Positions 42,657 to 50,700 of a stretch of DNA of 64,000 nt are shown one piece after another. The stretch covers positions 1 to 64,000 of the forward strand of contig JAFDYN010000019.1 in NCBI GenBank assembly GCA_018267385.1, written 5' to 3'. The stretch comes from Bacteroidota bacterium. Its GTDB lineage: Bacteria > Bacteroidota > Bacteroidia > Chitinophagales > LD1. Every line of letters starts with the position of its first letter. Positions within the stretch are counted from its first letter, which is position 1. The translations under genes and the position numbers were made by a program. The notes beneath the pieces were generated by a model. That model had not been told where the DNA came from. It did not search any database and saw only the letters and a program-made list of their open reading frames with translations.

Positions 42657-43121
42657 ATGACATTGTCATTCATGAAACTCATCGACATCAGCTTCCTGAT
42701 GGCTGGTCGCCTATTCGGCGGAAACAAGCTGACCGAGTCGCATGCTCAGCTGCGCACGCTGCCGCCCGGCACCGTAGGCCGCGAGATAGCTGATACGCTG
42801 GACCGCAAGGGCTACGAACTGCTCCCTTTCTTCGCAGACCACGATATGAAGCACATCGTGCTGGGTTATGATATGACCGAGGCAGATGAGCTGCGGATGC
42901 AGTTCTACATGATAGGGAATGGTAACCGTAGCCCCGCTTGTCTTTTGCCTACGCTGGGTAGTATCTTATTTTACCCCGGCCTATGGCGCGAGGTATCCTA
43001 TCATTTCAGACTAGGGAAGGCAGGGCCGCCTATCCGGCACCTGCGCCTGGCACACTGCCGTCATATGAAACTATCAGAGATACAGGCCACCTATGGCCGT
43101 GAGGAGCTAAAGGTCACTTAG
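42657..43121 (+). CDS. COQ4-like protein
   Basis: 154 residues (ATG 42657; ATG 42672, MKLIDI, is an alternative). It contains the COQ4 metal-binding signature HDxxHx11E: H62-D63, H66 and E78 in ADHDMKHIVLGYDMTEADEL, preceded by LPPGTVGREIADTLDRKGYE and followed by LRMQFYMIGNGN. In yeast and humans COQ4 acts in coenzyme Q synthesis. Bacteroidota use menaquinone, so a ubiquinone role is unlikely here and the true function is open. It is the last plus-strand gene of the membrane-protein block, 36 bases after its neighbour, and overlaps the convergent thioredoxin-fold gene by eight bases. Confidence 0.75.
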   Translation: MTLSFMKLIDISFLMAGRLFGGNKLTESHAQLRTLPPGTVGREIADTLDRKGYELLPFFADHDMKHIVLGYDMTEADELRMQFYMIGNGNRSPACLLPTLGSILFYPGLWREVSYHFRLGKAGPPIRHLRLAHCRHMKLSEIQATYGREELKVT

Positions 43122-44325
43122 CACTACCGCCGGATGCTGCTTCATCCTTCTTGATCGCATCCTTCAGCGCCTGTGCGGAGAGCGGGCTTACCTTCTCTTC
43201 TTTCGCCTTCAGGATAGCATAGTCACAGGCCTTGGTGGCTTCTGACTTATTGCCCAGCTTGTATTGCAGGTAGGCGTAGGTCGTGTTGTTAGTACTGTTG
43301 TTTTGCAGGTTTACTGCCTTGTAGGCCCACTGCATTGCCTTCTTGATGTATTTCTCTTCATTGGTATTGATATAGTACTGCCATGCTACATCATTCAGCA
43401 GTTTCGCATCATTGGGCGCGTACTTTTTGATGTATTCGCTCACATACTTGTCATACGTGTCTGCATTGGCAGTATTAAAGTAGTAGTCCATCTCCATTTT
43501 GGCGGCAGCCTGTTTCGCCTCTGCGCCGCCGGCCTTCTTAGTGAGGTCCAGCGCTACATTGAGGATCTTAGGGTCTGTCTTGCGGCGCGCTGTCTCTGCT
43601 GCGTCTTTGGCTATGGCTATTAGCTTCTGGTCATATGGTTTTGCACCCACTTTGGCTACGATGGCTACTTTGTCCTTCTCCAGTGCATCCAGGCCCGGAG
43701 ACTCGTAGCTATTCGTCATCTGATAGATGGTCATCAGGGTGCTCTCTTTAGGCCAGTTTTGCTTCTGCGCCTGAGAGAGATACTCTGCAAAGACAGCATC
43801 ATAGTTGCGCCCTGATGCCTTGAAGTTCTTCAGGTACTCTTCCATAAATGCCTGGCTGCGCGCTCCGGCAGCATATTTCTTATTGAGGTCATTCATGATA
43901 TCCGGCAGCGGGTCTGCAGCCTCGTGCGCATTTGCCATCAGCGTATTGGCATCTATCAGGCCCATCGTGCGCTTTTTCACAGAGCCATTCTGATCCAGCC
44001 AAAGCATGGTAGGGTAGGCTGTGATCTGGTAGCGGGTAGATACAGACGGGCCTTCGCCTTTTTCCATATCCATTTTGATATTGATGTAGTTGTTATTGAA
44101 ATATTCTCCTACCGCGCTATCCATAAAGGTCGTAGCAGACAGGCGCTTGCACGGGCCGCACCAGCTCGTATAGCAGTCTATGAAGACCAGCTTGCCCTCG
44201 CGCTTTGCTTTGTCCAGTGCATCCTGAAATGCGATCTCATGGTCAAACTCTATGCCTCCGGCAAAGGCCTGTGCAGCCTGCAGCGTAGCGAGTAGAATAA
44301 CGAGGGTCCTGATTGCTTTTTTCAT
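43114..44325 (-). CDS. Thioredoxin-fold periplasmic protein with helical C-terminal region
   Basis: 403 residues with a signal peptide (TLVILLATLQAAQAFAGG). A thioredoxin-like domain follows (residues ~30-140): FQDALDKAKREGKLVFIDCY then TSWCGPCKRLSATTF with the redox W-C-G-P-C-K motif, ISTRYQITAYPTMLWLDQNG with cis-proline YPT. The remaining ~260 residues are helical and tetratricopeptide-like, with VAWQYYINTNEEKYIKKAMQ, WAYKAVNLQNNSTNNTTYAY and YKLGNKSEATKACDYAILKA. This layout is common in Bacteroidota 'thioredoxin family proteins' of the envelope. It probably reduces or isomerises disulfides. Single gene. Confidence 0.85.
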   Translation of the reverse strand: MKKAIRTLVILLATLQAAQAFAGGIEFDHEIAFQDALDKAKREGKLVFIDCYTSWCGPCKRLSATTFMDSAVGEYFNNNYINIKMDMEKGEGPSVSTRYQITAYPTMLWLDQNGSVKKRTMGLIDANTLMANAHEAADPLPDIMNDLNKKYAAGARSQAFMEEYLKNFKASGRNYDAVFAEYLSQAQKQNWPKESTLMTIYQMTNSYESPGLDALEKDKVAIVAKVGAKPYDQKLIAIAKDAAETARRKTDPKILNVALDLTKKAGGAEAKQAAAKMEMDYYFNTANADTYDKYVSEYIKKYAPNDAKLLNDVAWQYYINTNEEKYIKKAMQWAYKAVNLQNNSTNNTTYAYLQYKLGNKSEATKACDYAILKAKEEKVSPLSAQALKDAIKKDEAASGGSAK

Positions 44326-44376
44326 ATCGCCAAAGTAAAAAAGACTGTTTTAAAGAAATGCTAAAATATTGGGGGC

Positions 44377-46461
44377 TCAGTGGACTACAGAGAGTTTGAC
44401 AGACCGGAGCTGCCGGCTGCCATCCATCATAGACAGGATATAGAGGCCATCGCTCATAGCTGAGAGGTCTATAGCTTCCGTTTGCAGGCCCGTACCGATG
44501 GCTACATCTTTATGCAATGCTATCCGACCGGTCATGTCCGTGAGTACATATTGTGCATCCATCGCCCGGTCAGACTTTATCAGCAGTGTTACATTGCCTG
44601 CTGCGGGATTGGGCGAAACGATCATATATGATATCTCATTAGTCTCAGAGATGCCGGTATAGTATACGCCTACAAAGGTATCTTTATAGCAGCCGGCGGC
44701 ATTGAGCACGCGGAAGCGGTACAATCCCGGCGTATCTATCACAAAGATATCGCTGGTCTGTATCGTGTCATTATTCATCTGGTACCAGAGCGTGTCTGTG
44801 CCTGCGCTCGCATTGATCACTACATTGCCATTACTCAGTCCGACAAAGGGTACTACATTCACACTATTGATCTGTATGGTGGTAGGCTGGTGTATCACAG
44901 CCGTGATCACCTTCTGACAGCCGCTGGTGTCTGTCACTGATAGCTGATAAAAGCCGGCAGGGGCGCTGGTCAATACAGGGGTGGTGTTTCCGTTGGACCA
45001 CAGATACTGCAGTGTGTTGCCTGGGCCTGCTGTAGAGTTTGTCTGTACACTGCCGCTCGAGTCGCCATGGCAGCGCACATTGTTCAGTGAAAATACTCCT
45101 GCAGAGAAATTACAATTATTACAGTTATACGCCCGCTCTGCCAGATAGGCATGGTAGAGATTTAACCTTCCGCCGCTGGTGGTCACATTGGCCAGGTCGC
45201 TGAGCGGGTCTACAGAGCGCAGCAGATAGTCACGCATGATCAGCGCGAGGGAGTCGGGATAGGCGAAGTAGTCATTCACCATGCCTACGCAGGCGTTGGC
45301 CCACATGGCGGCTATAGCACCAGCCACATGCGGCGATGCCATAGAGCAGCCGGATAGGTTTGCATAGCCGTTGCCGGGTACCGTCGACTTGATAGAGGTG
45401 CCCGGTGCACCCAGGTCTATGCTCACCGGCCCATAGCCCGCGCCGGTGTATTTCGTATCGTTGATGGTCGTATTGGTCACCGCTATCATCCAGGGGCTGG
45501 GGCACTCCGTAGGGATATCGCCTAGCACATCTACATTCCAGTTATTATTGGCCGTGGCCGTGGCGCTCAGGATGCCATAGTGGCCCATCGAGTCGTAGAG
45601 CGCGCACCAGATAGGATAGTCTATGGGATGGCCGCGGTCCACACCAAAGGAAGAATTAGTGGATACGATGAAAGCGCCCTTGGCACCGCTGGTCTGGTCG
45701 TACAGCTTGCGCATCTCTATCACATAGTCATAGGCGCGTACCACATCACTCTCTGTAGTAGACGATCCATCTATTGGCAGCACTTTGCAGCCCCAGCAGA
45801 CGCCTGCCACACCTATACTATTGTTGGTTTTGGCCGCTGCTATGCCGGCTACGTGCGTGCCGTGCTCATCCACTCCATCAAATATAGAGTCGTTATTCAT
45901 GTAGACATTCCAGCCACGGTAGTCATCTATATAGCCATTGCCGTCATCATCTATTCCATTGTTAGGTATTTCGTTTCGGTTCACAAAGAAGTTCAGGTCC
46001 TCATGATAGATATCAAAAGGATCATCTATGATCGCTATCACGATAGTATCGCCGGTGCGGGTCACATTGCTGTGATTGATATCCCAGGCCTGCGGCCCGC
46101 TGATGTCATAGCCGGGATGCGTCAGGTTTTGCATATTCCACTGCGTGGCAAAGTAGGCATCATTGGGCACCAGTGAGCGGCGCGTTACATTGTTGTGATT
46201 GTGCTGGGCGGCTATGATGTGCTGGTCAGCCTTGAGCCTGTCCAAGATGGACTCGTCCTCAGACTTGATCAGCCAGATATTCATAGTGGGGGAGAGGCAC
46301 TGCACCACCTCAGCATGATAGCTCTCTTTCAGAAAAGCCCGGCAGTCGGTATTACCCTTTAGCTGTATGATATATTGGCCCGGTATGGAGTAGTCCTCTA
46401 GCTGCGCAAAGGACAAAAATGCAATGGCACACAGCCACAGAGAGAGCAGGATCTTTTTCAT
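44377..46461 (-). CDS. T9SS-secreted subtilisin-like (S8) serine protease
   Basis: 694 residues: signal peptide (MKKILLSLWLCAIAFLSFAQ), a short pro-domain (GQYIIQLKGNTDCRAFLKES), then the S8 catalytic domain with D146 (VIAIIDDPFDIYHEDLN), H200 (DEHGTHVAGIAAAKTNNSIG) and S373 (LSGCSMASPHVAGAIAAMWA), all in good context; the usual GTS is here GCS. After the catalytic domain comes a PKD/SprB-like repeat (NNVRCHGDSSGSVQTNSTAG; GNTLQYLWSNGNTTPVLTSA) and a type A sorting domain (SPNPAAGNVTLLIKSDRAMD; LSAMSDGLYILSMMDGSRQL). So it is an extracellular protease exported by the T9SS. Independent gene. Confidence 0.93.
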   Translation of the reverse strand: MKKILLSLWLCAIAFLSFAQLEDYSIPGQYIIQLKGNTDCRAFLKESYHAEVVQCLSPTMNIWLIKSEDESILDRLKADQHIIAAQHNHNNVTRRSLVPNDAYFATQWNMQNLTHPGYDISGPQAWDINHSNVTRTGDTIVIAIIDDPFDIYHEDLNFFVNRNEIPNNGIDDDGNGYIDDYRGWNVYMNNDSIFDGVDEHGTHVAGIAAAKTNNSIGVAGVCWGCKVLPIDGSSTTESDVVRAYDYVIEMRKLYDQTSGAKGAFIVSTNSSFGVDRGHPIDYPIWCALYDSMGHYGILSATATANNNWNVDVLGDIPTECPSPWMIAVTNTTINDTKYTGAGYGPVSIDLGAPGTSIKSTVPGNGYANLSGCSMASPHVAGAIAAMWANACVGMVNDYFAYPDSLALIMRDYLLRSVDPLSDLANVTTSGGRLNLYHAYLAERAYNCNNCNFSAGVFSLNNVRCHGDSSGSVQTNSTAGPGNTLQYLWSNGNTTPVLTSAPAGFYQLSVTDTSGCQKVITAVIHQPTTIQINSVNVVPFVGLSNGNVVINASAGTDTLWYQMNNDTIQTSDIFVIDTPGLYRFRVLNAAGCYKDTFVGVYYTGISETNEISYMIVSPNPAAGNVTLLIKSDRAMDAQYVLTDMTGRIALHKDVAIGTGLQTEAIDLSAMSDGLYILSMMDGSRQLRSVKLSVVH

Positions 46462-46778
46462 TTACTACCGTATCAAATTCTGTCCTCTAAAGATACGGAA
46501 TAAAAGGCGCACAGATGACATAGCGTATCGGGTGAAGATCTGAATGTACTAAAGCGTCCGTTCTAGGAGGTTGGAGGGCCGGCTGTTTGTATTAGAAATG
46601 TATTTGCATTCTCCCGGCCTGGCGCAGTTTGTCGTGAGGAAATAACCGTATTGTATGGCAAGCCTGCCCGTCGGCATTAAGGTTGGGCCACGGTTGTTTT
46701 AGGCTAAGTGCACAAAGCCTTGATCTCTTGTTTGAAAGTAAGAGAATTGGGTTTCTACCTGGCAGGCATGAGTTCTAC
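46462..46778. other. Intergenic region without recognised gene
   Basis: 317 bases between the S8 protease start and the small secreted protein stop (both minus). A 7-bp inverted repeat CCGTATC (46468-46474) / GATACGG (46492-46498) just upstream of the protease start could be a regulatory site. Nothing else structured was seen. Confidence 0.4.
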
Positions 46779-47195
46779 TCATTTTACAGGATGGCAAATG
46801 ATCCTCTCAGACAATTTCATACTATAATAGCCATTACGCATTTTCAGGTAATCTGTCCATATTTTATAGGTTTCGCAGCGACACTTGTCTTTAGAGTATG
46901 CGGTATATATCATACGTGGACCGTGCATCCAGTTTCCCCAGCCCAAATCTACAACTTTAAAGCCCTGATCCAGCAATAGTGATTTCACCATTGTGCTATC
47001 TGCATCTGCTGGTATCATGCTTTTCATGACAGGGTAAAGTCCCCTGATCTCTACAGATAGCGTATCACAAAATTTTAGGTTATTTGCTTTTACTGCATTG
47101 AGAGAGCCTGCGTAGATCTTGGTGACAGCGCTATCCTGGCTTACACCATAAAAGCTGAAGCAGAGGCATGCGATAAGCAGGGCTGTAATCTTCAT
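46779..47195 (-). CDS. Hypothetical secreted protein downstream of kmo
   Basis: 138 residues starting MKITALLIACLCFSFYGVSQ, a signal peptide. The mature protein has LKFCDTLSVEIRGLYPVMKS, DQGFKVVDLGWGNWMHGPRM and KDKCRCETYKIWTDYLKMRN, with three cysteines and many aromatic residues. It starts one base after the kmo stop codon, so the two are cotranscribed. I do not recognise the family. Confidence 0.6.
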   Translation of the reverse strand: MKITALLIACLCFSFYGVSQDSAVTKIYAGSLNAVKANNLKFCDTLSVEIRGLYPVMKSMIPADADSTMVKSLLLDQGFKVVDLGWGNWMHGPRMIYTAYSKDKCRCETYKIWTDYLKMRNGYYSMKLSERIICHPVK

Positions 47196-47196
47196 T

Positions 47197-48540
47197 TTAC
47201 TGGCCCTCTATCCACTCTTTGGCCATAGCCAATACCTCTGCACTATCCCATCTCTCTGCTATATCCGGCAACGCCATCAGCTGGTCTAGCAGCGTGCTCT
47301 GGTGCGCCGCCTGGGCCTTTGCCCTGGCGTACGGTACCCGGTCAAAGGTCACCATAGAGTAGAGTGTATTGAACCGGCCCGGGAAATGGGCAGCAATATG
47401 CTTTTCGATCTTCAGCCGTAGCTGAAACTCCGGCTGGCCCGAGAGGTCGCGCATCTCTATATAATTGTAGAGCGCCAGGTCTGCTATGGCGTCTGCATTG
47501 GCTTTGCGTGCGTACTGATAGTTGTCCAGTGCTTTGGTCCAGTCGCCTCCGCTTGCTGTCAGTATATCATCCAGCACATCCACATCTTCAAAGCCGCAGT
47601 TCATACCCTGTCCGTAGAATGGCACCACTGCATGAGCCGCGTCGCCTATCAGCGCTGTGTGCTTATGCACCCATGGGAAGCACCGCATCGTGACCAGCGC
47701 ACCGGTAGGATTGTCAAAGAAATCATGCTCCAGTGTAGGCAGGTGCGGCAGCGCTGTAGGGAAATGCTTCTGGAAATATGCATTCACATCTGCAGGTGTC
47801 TTCAGATTGTCAAATCCATTCTCGCCTTTGTAAGAAGTGAATAGTGTTACCGTGAAGCTGCCATCTATATTGGGCAGCGCGATCATCATAAAGCTCTGGC
47901 GCGGCCAGATGTGCAGGGCGTTTTTCTCCAGCGCCCAGCCACCACCCGGCAGCGCGGGTATGGTCAGCTCTTTGTAGCCATACTCCTCATATGTCTGAGA
48001 GAAATTGAACTGCGGCGTCTTCTGCATCTCATATCTCACCGCAGAGAAAGCCCCATCTGCACCAAAGAGGTAGTCAGAGGCGATCGTATTCACATGGCCC
48101 GAGTGTATATGCGTGAAGCGCGCCGTTGTATTCTCAAAATCTACGTGGCTGCATACCTGGTCAAAGTGGAAGTGTATATCAGGATATTTTTCCGCTTCAT
48201 CTATCACGATACGGTTCAGCTCGCCGCGAGATACGGAGTAGATAGATTGCCCGTCCTTGCCGTACGGTATATATACCGTGCTGCCATCCAGGTTGTGAAC
48301 CATGCGGCCATTCATAGGTACGGCTATCTCAGCTATTTTATCGCTCAGTCCTATCTTGTCCAGTGCATGCCAGCCGCGGTTGCTCAGTGCGAGGTTGATA
48401 GAGCGGCCGCCTACGTAGCCGGCCTGGCGCATATCGGGCCGGCGCTCATATACATTTACTTTATGTCCGCGCTTGGCCAGGTAGCAGGCCAGTACGGAGC
48501 CTACCAGTCCGGCTCCGGCTATTGTGATCTTCTTGCTCAT
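47197..48540 (-). CDS. kmo: Kynurenine 3-monooxygenase
   Basis: 447 residues from ATG 48540 (MSKKITIAGAGLVGSVLACY); the open frame extends to 48651 but the FAD fold begins here. FAD-dependent hydroxylase: GAGLVGSVLACYLAKRGHKV (Rossmann), YERRPDMRQAGYVGGRSINL and ALSNRGWHALDKIGL, a stretch specific to KMO, YSVSRGELNRIVIDEAEKYP, and ALIGDAAHAVVPFYGQGMNC for the second FAD motif. It hydroxylates L-kynurenine to 3-hydroxykynurenine in aerobic tryptophan breakdown or NAD synthesis. Other kynurenine-pathway genes are not in the window. The downstream secreted-protein gene follows after one base. Confidence 0.92.
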   Translation of the reverse strand: MSKKITIAGAGLVGSVLACYLAKRGHKVNVYERRPDMRQAGYVGGRSINLALSNRGWHALDKIGLSDKIAEIAVPMNGRMVHNLDGSTVYIPYGKDGQSIYSVSRGELNRIVIDEAEKYPDIHFHFDQVCSHVDFENTTARFTHIHSGHVNTIASDYLFGADGAFSAVRYEMQKTPQFNFSQTYEEYGYKELTIPALPGGGWALEKNALHIWPRQSFMMIALPNIDGSFTVTLFTSYKGENGFDNLKTPADVNAYFQKHFPTALPHLPTLEHDFFDNPTGALVTMRCFPWVHKHTALIGDAAHAVVPFYGQGMNCGFEDVDVLDDILTASGGDWTKALDNYQYARKANADAIADLALYNYIEMRDLSGQPEFQLRLKIEKHIAAHFPGRFNTLYSMVTFDRVPYARAKAQAAHQSTLLDQLMALPDIAERWDSAEVLAMAKEWIEGQ

Positions 48541-48797
48541 GTTCTGTTCTCTTACTTCGGCAATATAGCGGGTCAAATGTGTAAAATATTTTTTGCAAAG
48601 CGGGGTGACAAAGATCTGACTTTGCCGGCATGCAGAGCAAACATTGGTCATCTTTCGGCCAGTCGCTCAGCTACACCTTTGTATATAGGTACTTATGAAT
48701 AAATAAGCAAAGCAAATACAACATGATACAGATGTAGCACCGTTTTTAGCAAATTAATTTTGGTGATTGTGAGGACAAATTTTACTTTGCCGCAGTG

Positions 48798-49547
48798 ATG
48801 AAGAAAAGTGGATACATATATATAGCAGCGCTGCTCCTGCTCAGCTCCTGCACCAGCCGCATGGCACCCGTGCAGTATAGCGCTACAGAGCGCAGGATGG
48901 CTGATTCTCTCAAAGGTTTTGATGCAAAGATGGCTGCCACTATCCGTCCCTACCGCGACTCTATGGACGCTGAGATGAACCAGGTACTCGTGGTGAGTGA
49001 TACGGTGCTGACCAAGCAGATGCCCGAGTCTGACCTGGGCAATATCCTCTCAGAGATACTCCTGCAGAAAGCAGAAAAATATGGCAAGCGCCATGTAGAC
49101 GTAGCCATGATAAATTTTGGTGGCATACGCCTGCCGCAGCTGCCAAAAGGCAACGTGACCCGCGGCCAGGCATTTGAACTCATGCCATTTGATAATCTCC
49201 TCGTGCTGCTGGAGCTCAATGGCGACCTGACACAGCAGCTCTTTGACCGGATGGCCGGTGCCGGTGGTGTGCCGCTGGCGGGTGCCCGCTACGTGATCTC
49301 AAAAGATAAGAAGGCCATCAACATCACCATTCAGGGAAAGTCTTTTGATCCGTCTAAGAAATACGTCTTCGCCCTCAGCGACTACCTGGCCAATGGCGGC
49401 GAGAAACTCGATATGCTCAAATCCGTACCACAGATAGAGACGGGCGTATTGCTGCGCGATATCTTTATAGAGGGATTCAAAGACATCCACGCGCGTGGAG
49501 AGCATCTGAGAAGTATCAAGGATGGGCGTGTTACCCTTCAGCAGTAG
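48798..49547 (+). CDS. Lipoprotein equal to the C-terminal domain of 5'-nucleotidase
   Basis: 249 residues from ATG 48798 (MKKSGYIYIAALLLLSSCTS), with lipobox LLSSC. The body matches the 5'-nucleotidase C-terminal (substrate-specificity) domain: LGNILSEILLQKAEKYGKRH, VDVAMINFGGIRLPQLPKGN, VTRGQAFELMPFDNLLVLLE, and SKKYVFALSDYLANGGEKLD. The catalytic metal domain is encoded by the next gene 33 bases on. Together they would make a periplasmic UshA-like nucleotidase/phosphodiesterase from two polypeptides, this one lipid-anchored. Confidence 0.88.
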   Translation: MKKSGYIYIAALLLLSSCTSRMAPVQYSATERRMADSLKGFDAKMAATIRPYRDSMDAEMNQVLVVSDTVLTKQMPESDLGNILSEILLQKAEKYGKRHVDVAMINFGGIRLPQLPKGNVTRGQAFELMPFDNLLVLLELNGDLTQQLFDRMAGAGGVPLAGARYVISKDKKAINITIQGKSFDPSKKYVFALSDYLANGGEKLDMLKSVPQIETGVLLRDIFIEGFKDIHARGEHLRSIKDGRVTLQQ

Positions 49548-49580
49548 TTTTTTTCATAGTGCCATGAATAGCGAAGAAGT

Positions 49581-50507
49581 ATGAACAGAAAAGAATTTAT
49601 CCGTAGCTCATCCGCCGCCGCAGCGCTGCTCGGTTTGGGCGCGTTTCCATTAGAGGCATTAGCGGCCGGCGATCTGCAGAAGATCACCATTCTCCATACC
49701 AATGATCAGCACAGCCGCATCGATCCTTTCCCTATGGATGGCACGAAGTACCAGGGCCTCGGTGGCTTTGCCCGCAGGGCAGAGGTCATACGCCAGATAC
49801 GTGCAAAGGAAAAGCACGTCATGCTGCTCGATAGCGGAGATATATTTCAGGGTACGCCATACTTCAATAAATATCACGGCGAGATAGAGATCCGCCTCAT
49901 GAATGATATGCAGTACGATGCTACTACCATCGGCAATCATGACTTTGACGGTGGCCTCGACAATCTGGCACTGCGTATGGACCAGGCGCACTTCCCCTTT
50001 GTCAATGCCAACTTCGGCGTGGACCACACTCCGCTGAAAGGAAAGCTGAAAGAATACAAGACATTCAGGAAGGGCCGCGTGAAGGTCGGCGTCTTTGGCG
50101 TAGGCATAGAGATGAATGGCCTCGTAGCAAAAAACATGTACGGCGATACGCAGTACAATGATCCCATCACAAATGCCAATCGCATCGCAAACATCCTGCG
50201 CCATGATGAAAACTGCGACCTCGTGATCTGCCTCTCGCACCTGGGCTATAAATATGACAATGCAAAAGTCTCTGATGAGGTACTGGCAAAATCTACGATG
50301 AATATAGACCTCATACTCGGTGGTCATACGCATACATTTTTTGACGCGCCGATGACATACAATAATGCAGAGGGCAAGACAGTCTTAGTAAATCAGGTGG
50401 GATGGGCCGGTATCTGCCTCGGCCAGATAGATTTCTACTTCGACCATAAAAATCGCAAGCAAACGGGCAACAATTCTCCCATAAAAATTGTACCTATAAA
50501 TAGCTAG
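49581..50507 (+). CDS. Metallophosphatase, N-terminal domain of 5'-nucleotidase
   Basis: 308 residues. The signal MNRKEFIRSSSAAAALLGLG resembles a Tat leader but has one arginine only. The calcineurin-like phosphoesterase motifs are all visible: ITILHTNDQHSRIDP, LLDSGDIFQGTP, TTIGNHDFDGGLDN, LVICLSHLGYKYD and LILGGHTHTFFDAP. These bind two metal ions. The partner with the substrate domain is the preceding gene. Products are expected to cleave extracytoplasmic nucleotides or cyclic phosphodiesters. Operon of two genes, followed by an AT-rich gap before dnaA. Confidence 0.92.
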   Translation: MNRKEFIRSSSAAAALLGLGAFPLEALAAGDLQKITILHTNDQHSRIDPFPMDGTKYQGLGGFARRAEVIRQIRAKEKHVMLLDSGDIFQGTPYFNKYHGEIEIRLMNDMQYDATTIGNHDFDGGLDNLALRMDQAHFPFVNANFGVDHTPLKGKLKEYKTFRKGRVKVGVFGVGIEMNGLVAKNMYGDTQYNDPITNANRIANILRHDENCDLVICLSHLGYKYDNAKVSDEVLAKSTMNIDLILGGHTHTFFDAPMTYNNAEGKTVLVNQVGWAGICLGQIDFYFDHKNRKQTGNNSPIKIVPINS

Positions 50508-50533
50508 GTTTTTTCTTTTCTACTCTTTCTTTT

Positions 50534-50601
50534 TGTGGATATTTTCATTAAATAAGAGGCAAACGCACAGCAAAAATTTTGTCAAAAAAACAAGTGGATA
50601 A
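50534..50601. promoter_or_regulatory. AT-rich dnaA leader with two DnaA-box-like sites
   Basis: Between 50508 and 50700 the sequence is strongly AT-rich. TGTGGATAT (50534-50542) and AGTGGATAA (50593-50601) are each one mismatch from the DnaA box TGTGGATAA, same orientation, with long A and T runs around. This may be an autoregulatory site or part of an origin region; two boxes are too few to claim oriC. Confidence 0.45.
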
Positions 50602-50700
50602 AAATTTCGTTCTACACTTTCTTTTTCACATTTTCACATCATCAACCAAATCGTAGTACTTTTCATTCACCCCCCAAGCCTAAAACAAACTGCACAGAGC

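Noticed and set aside
49581-49670. Tat signal on the metallophosphatase
   Set aside because: Only one arginine (NRKEF) instead of the twin-arginine motif; Sec or unusual Tat use cannot be decided.
50508-50700. Calling the dnaA leader oriC
   Set aside because: Only two imperfect DnaA boxes; without genome-wide GC skew this cannot be claimed.
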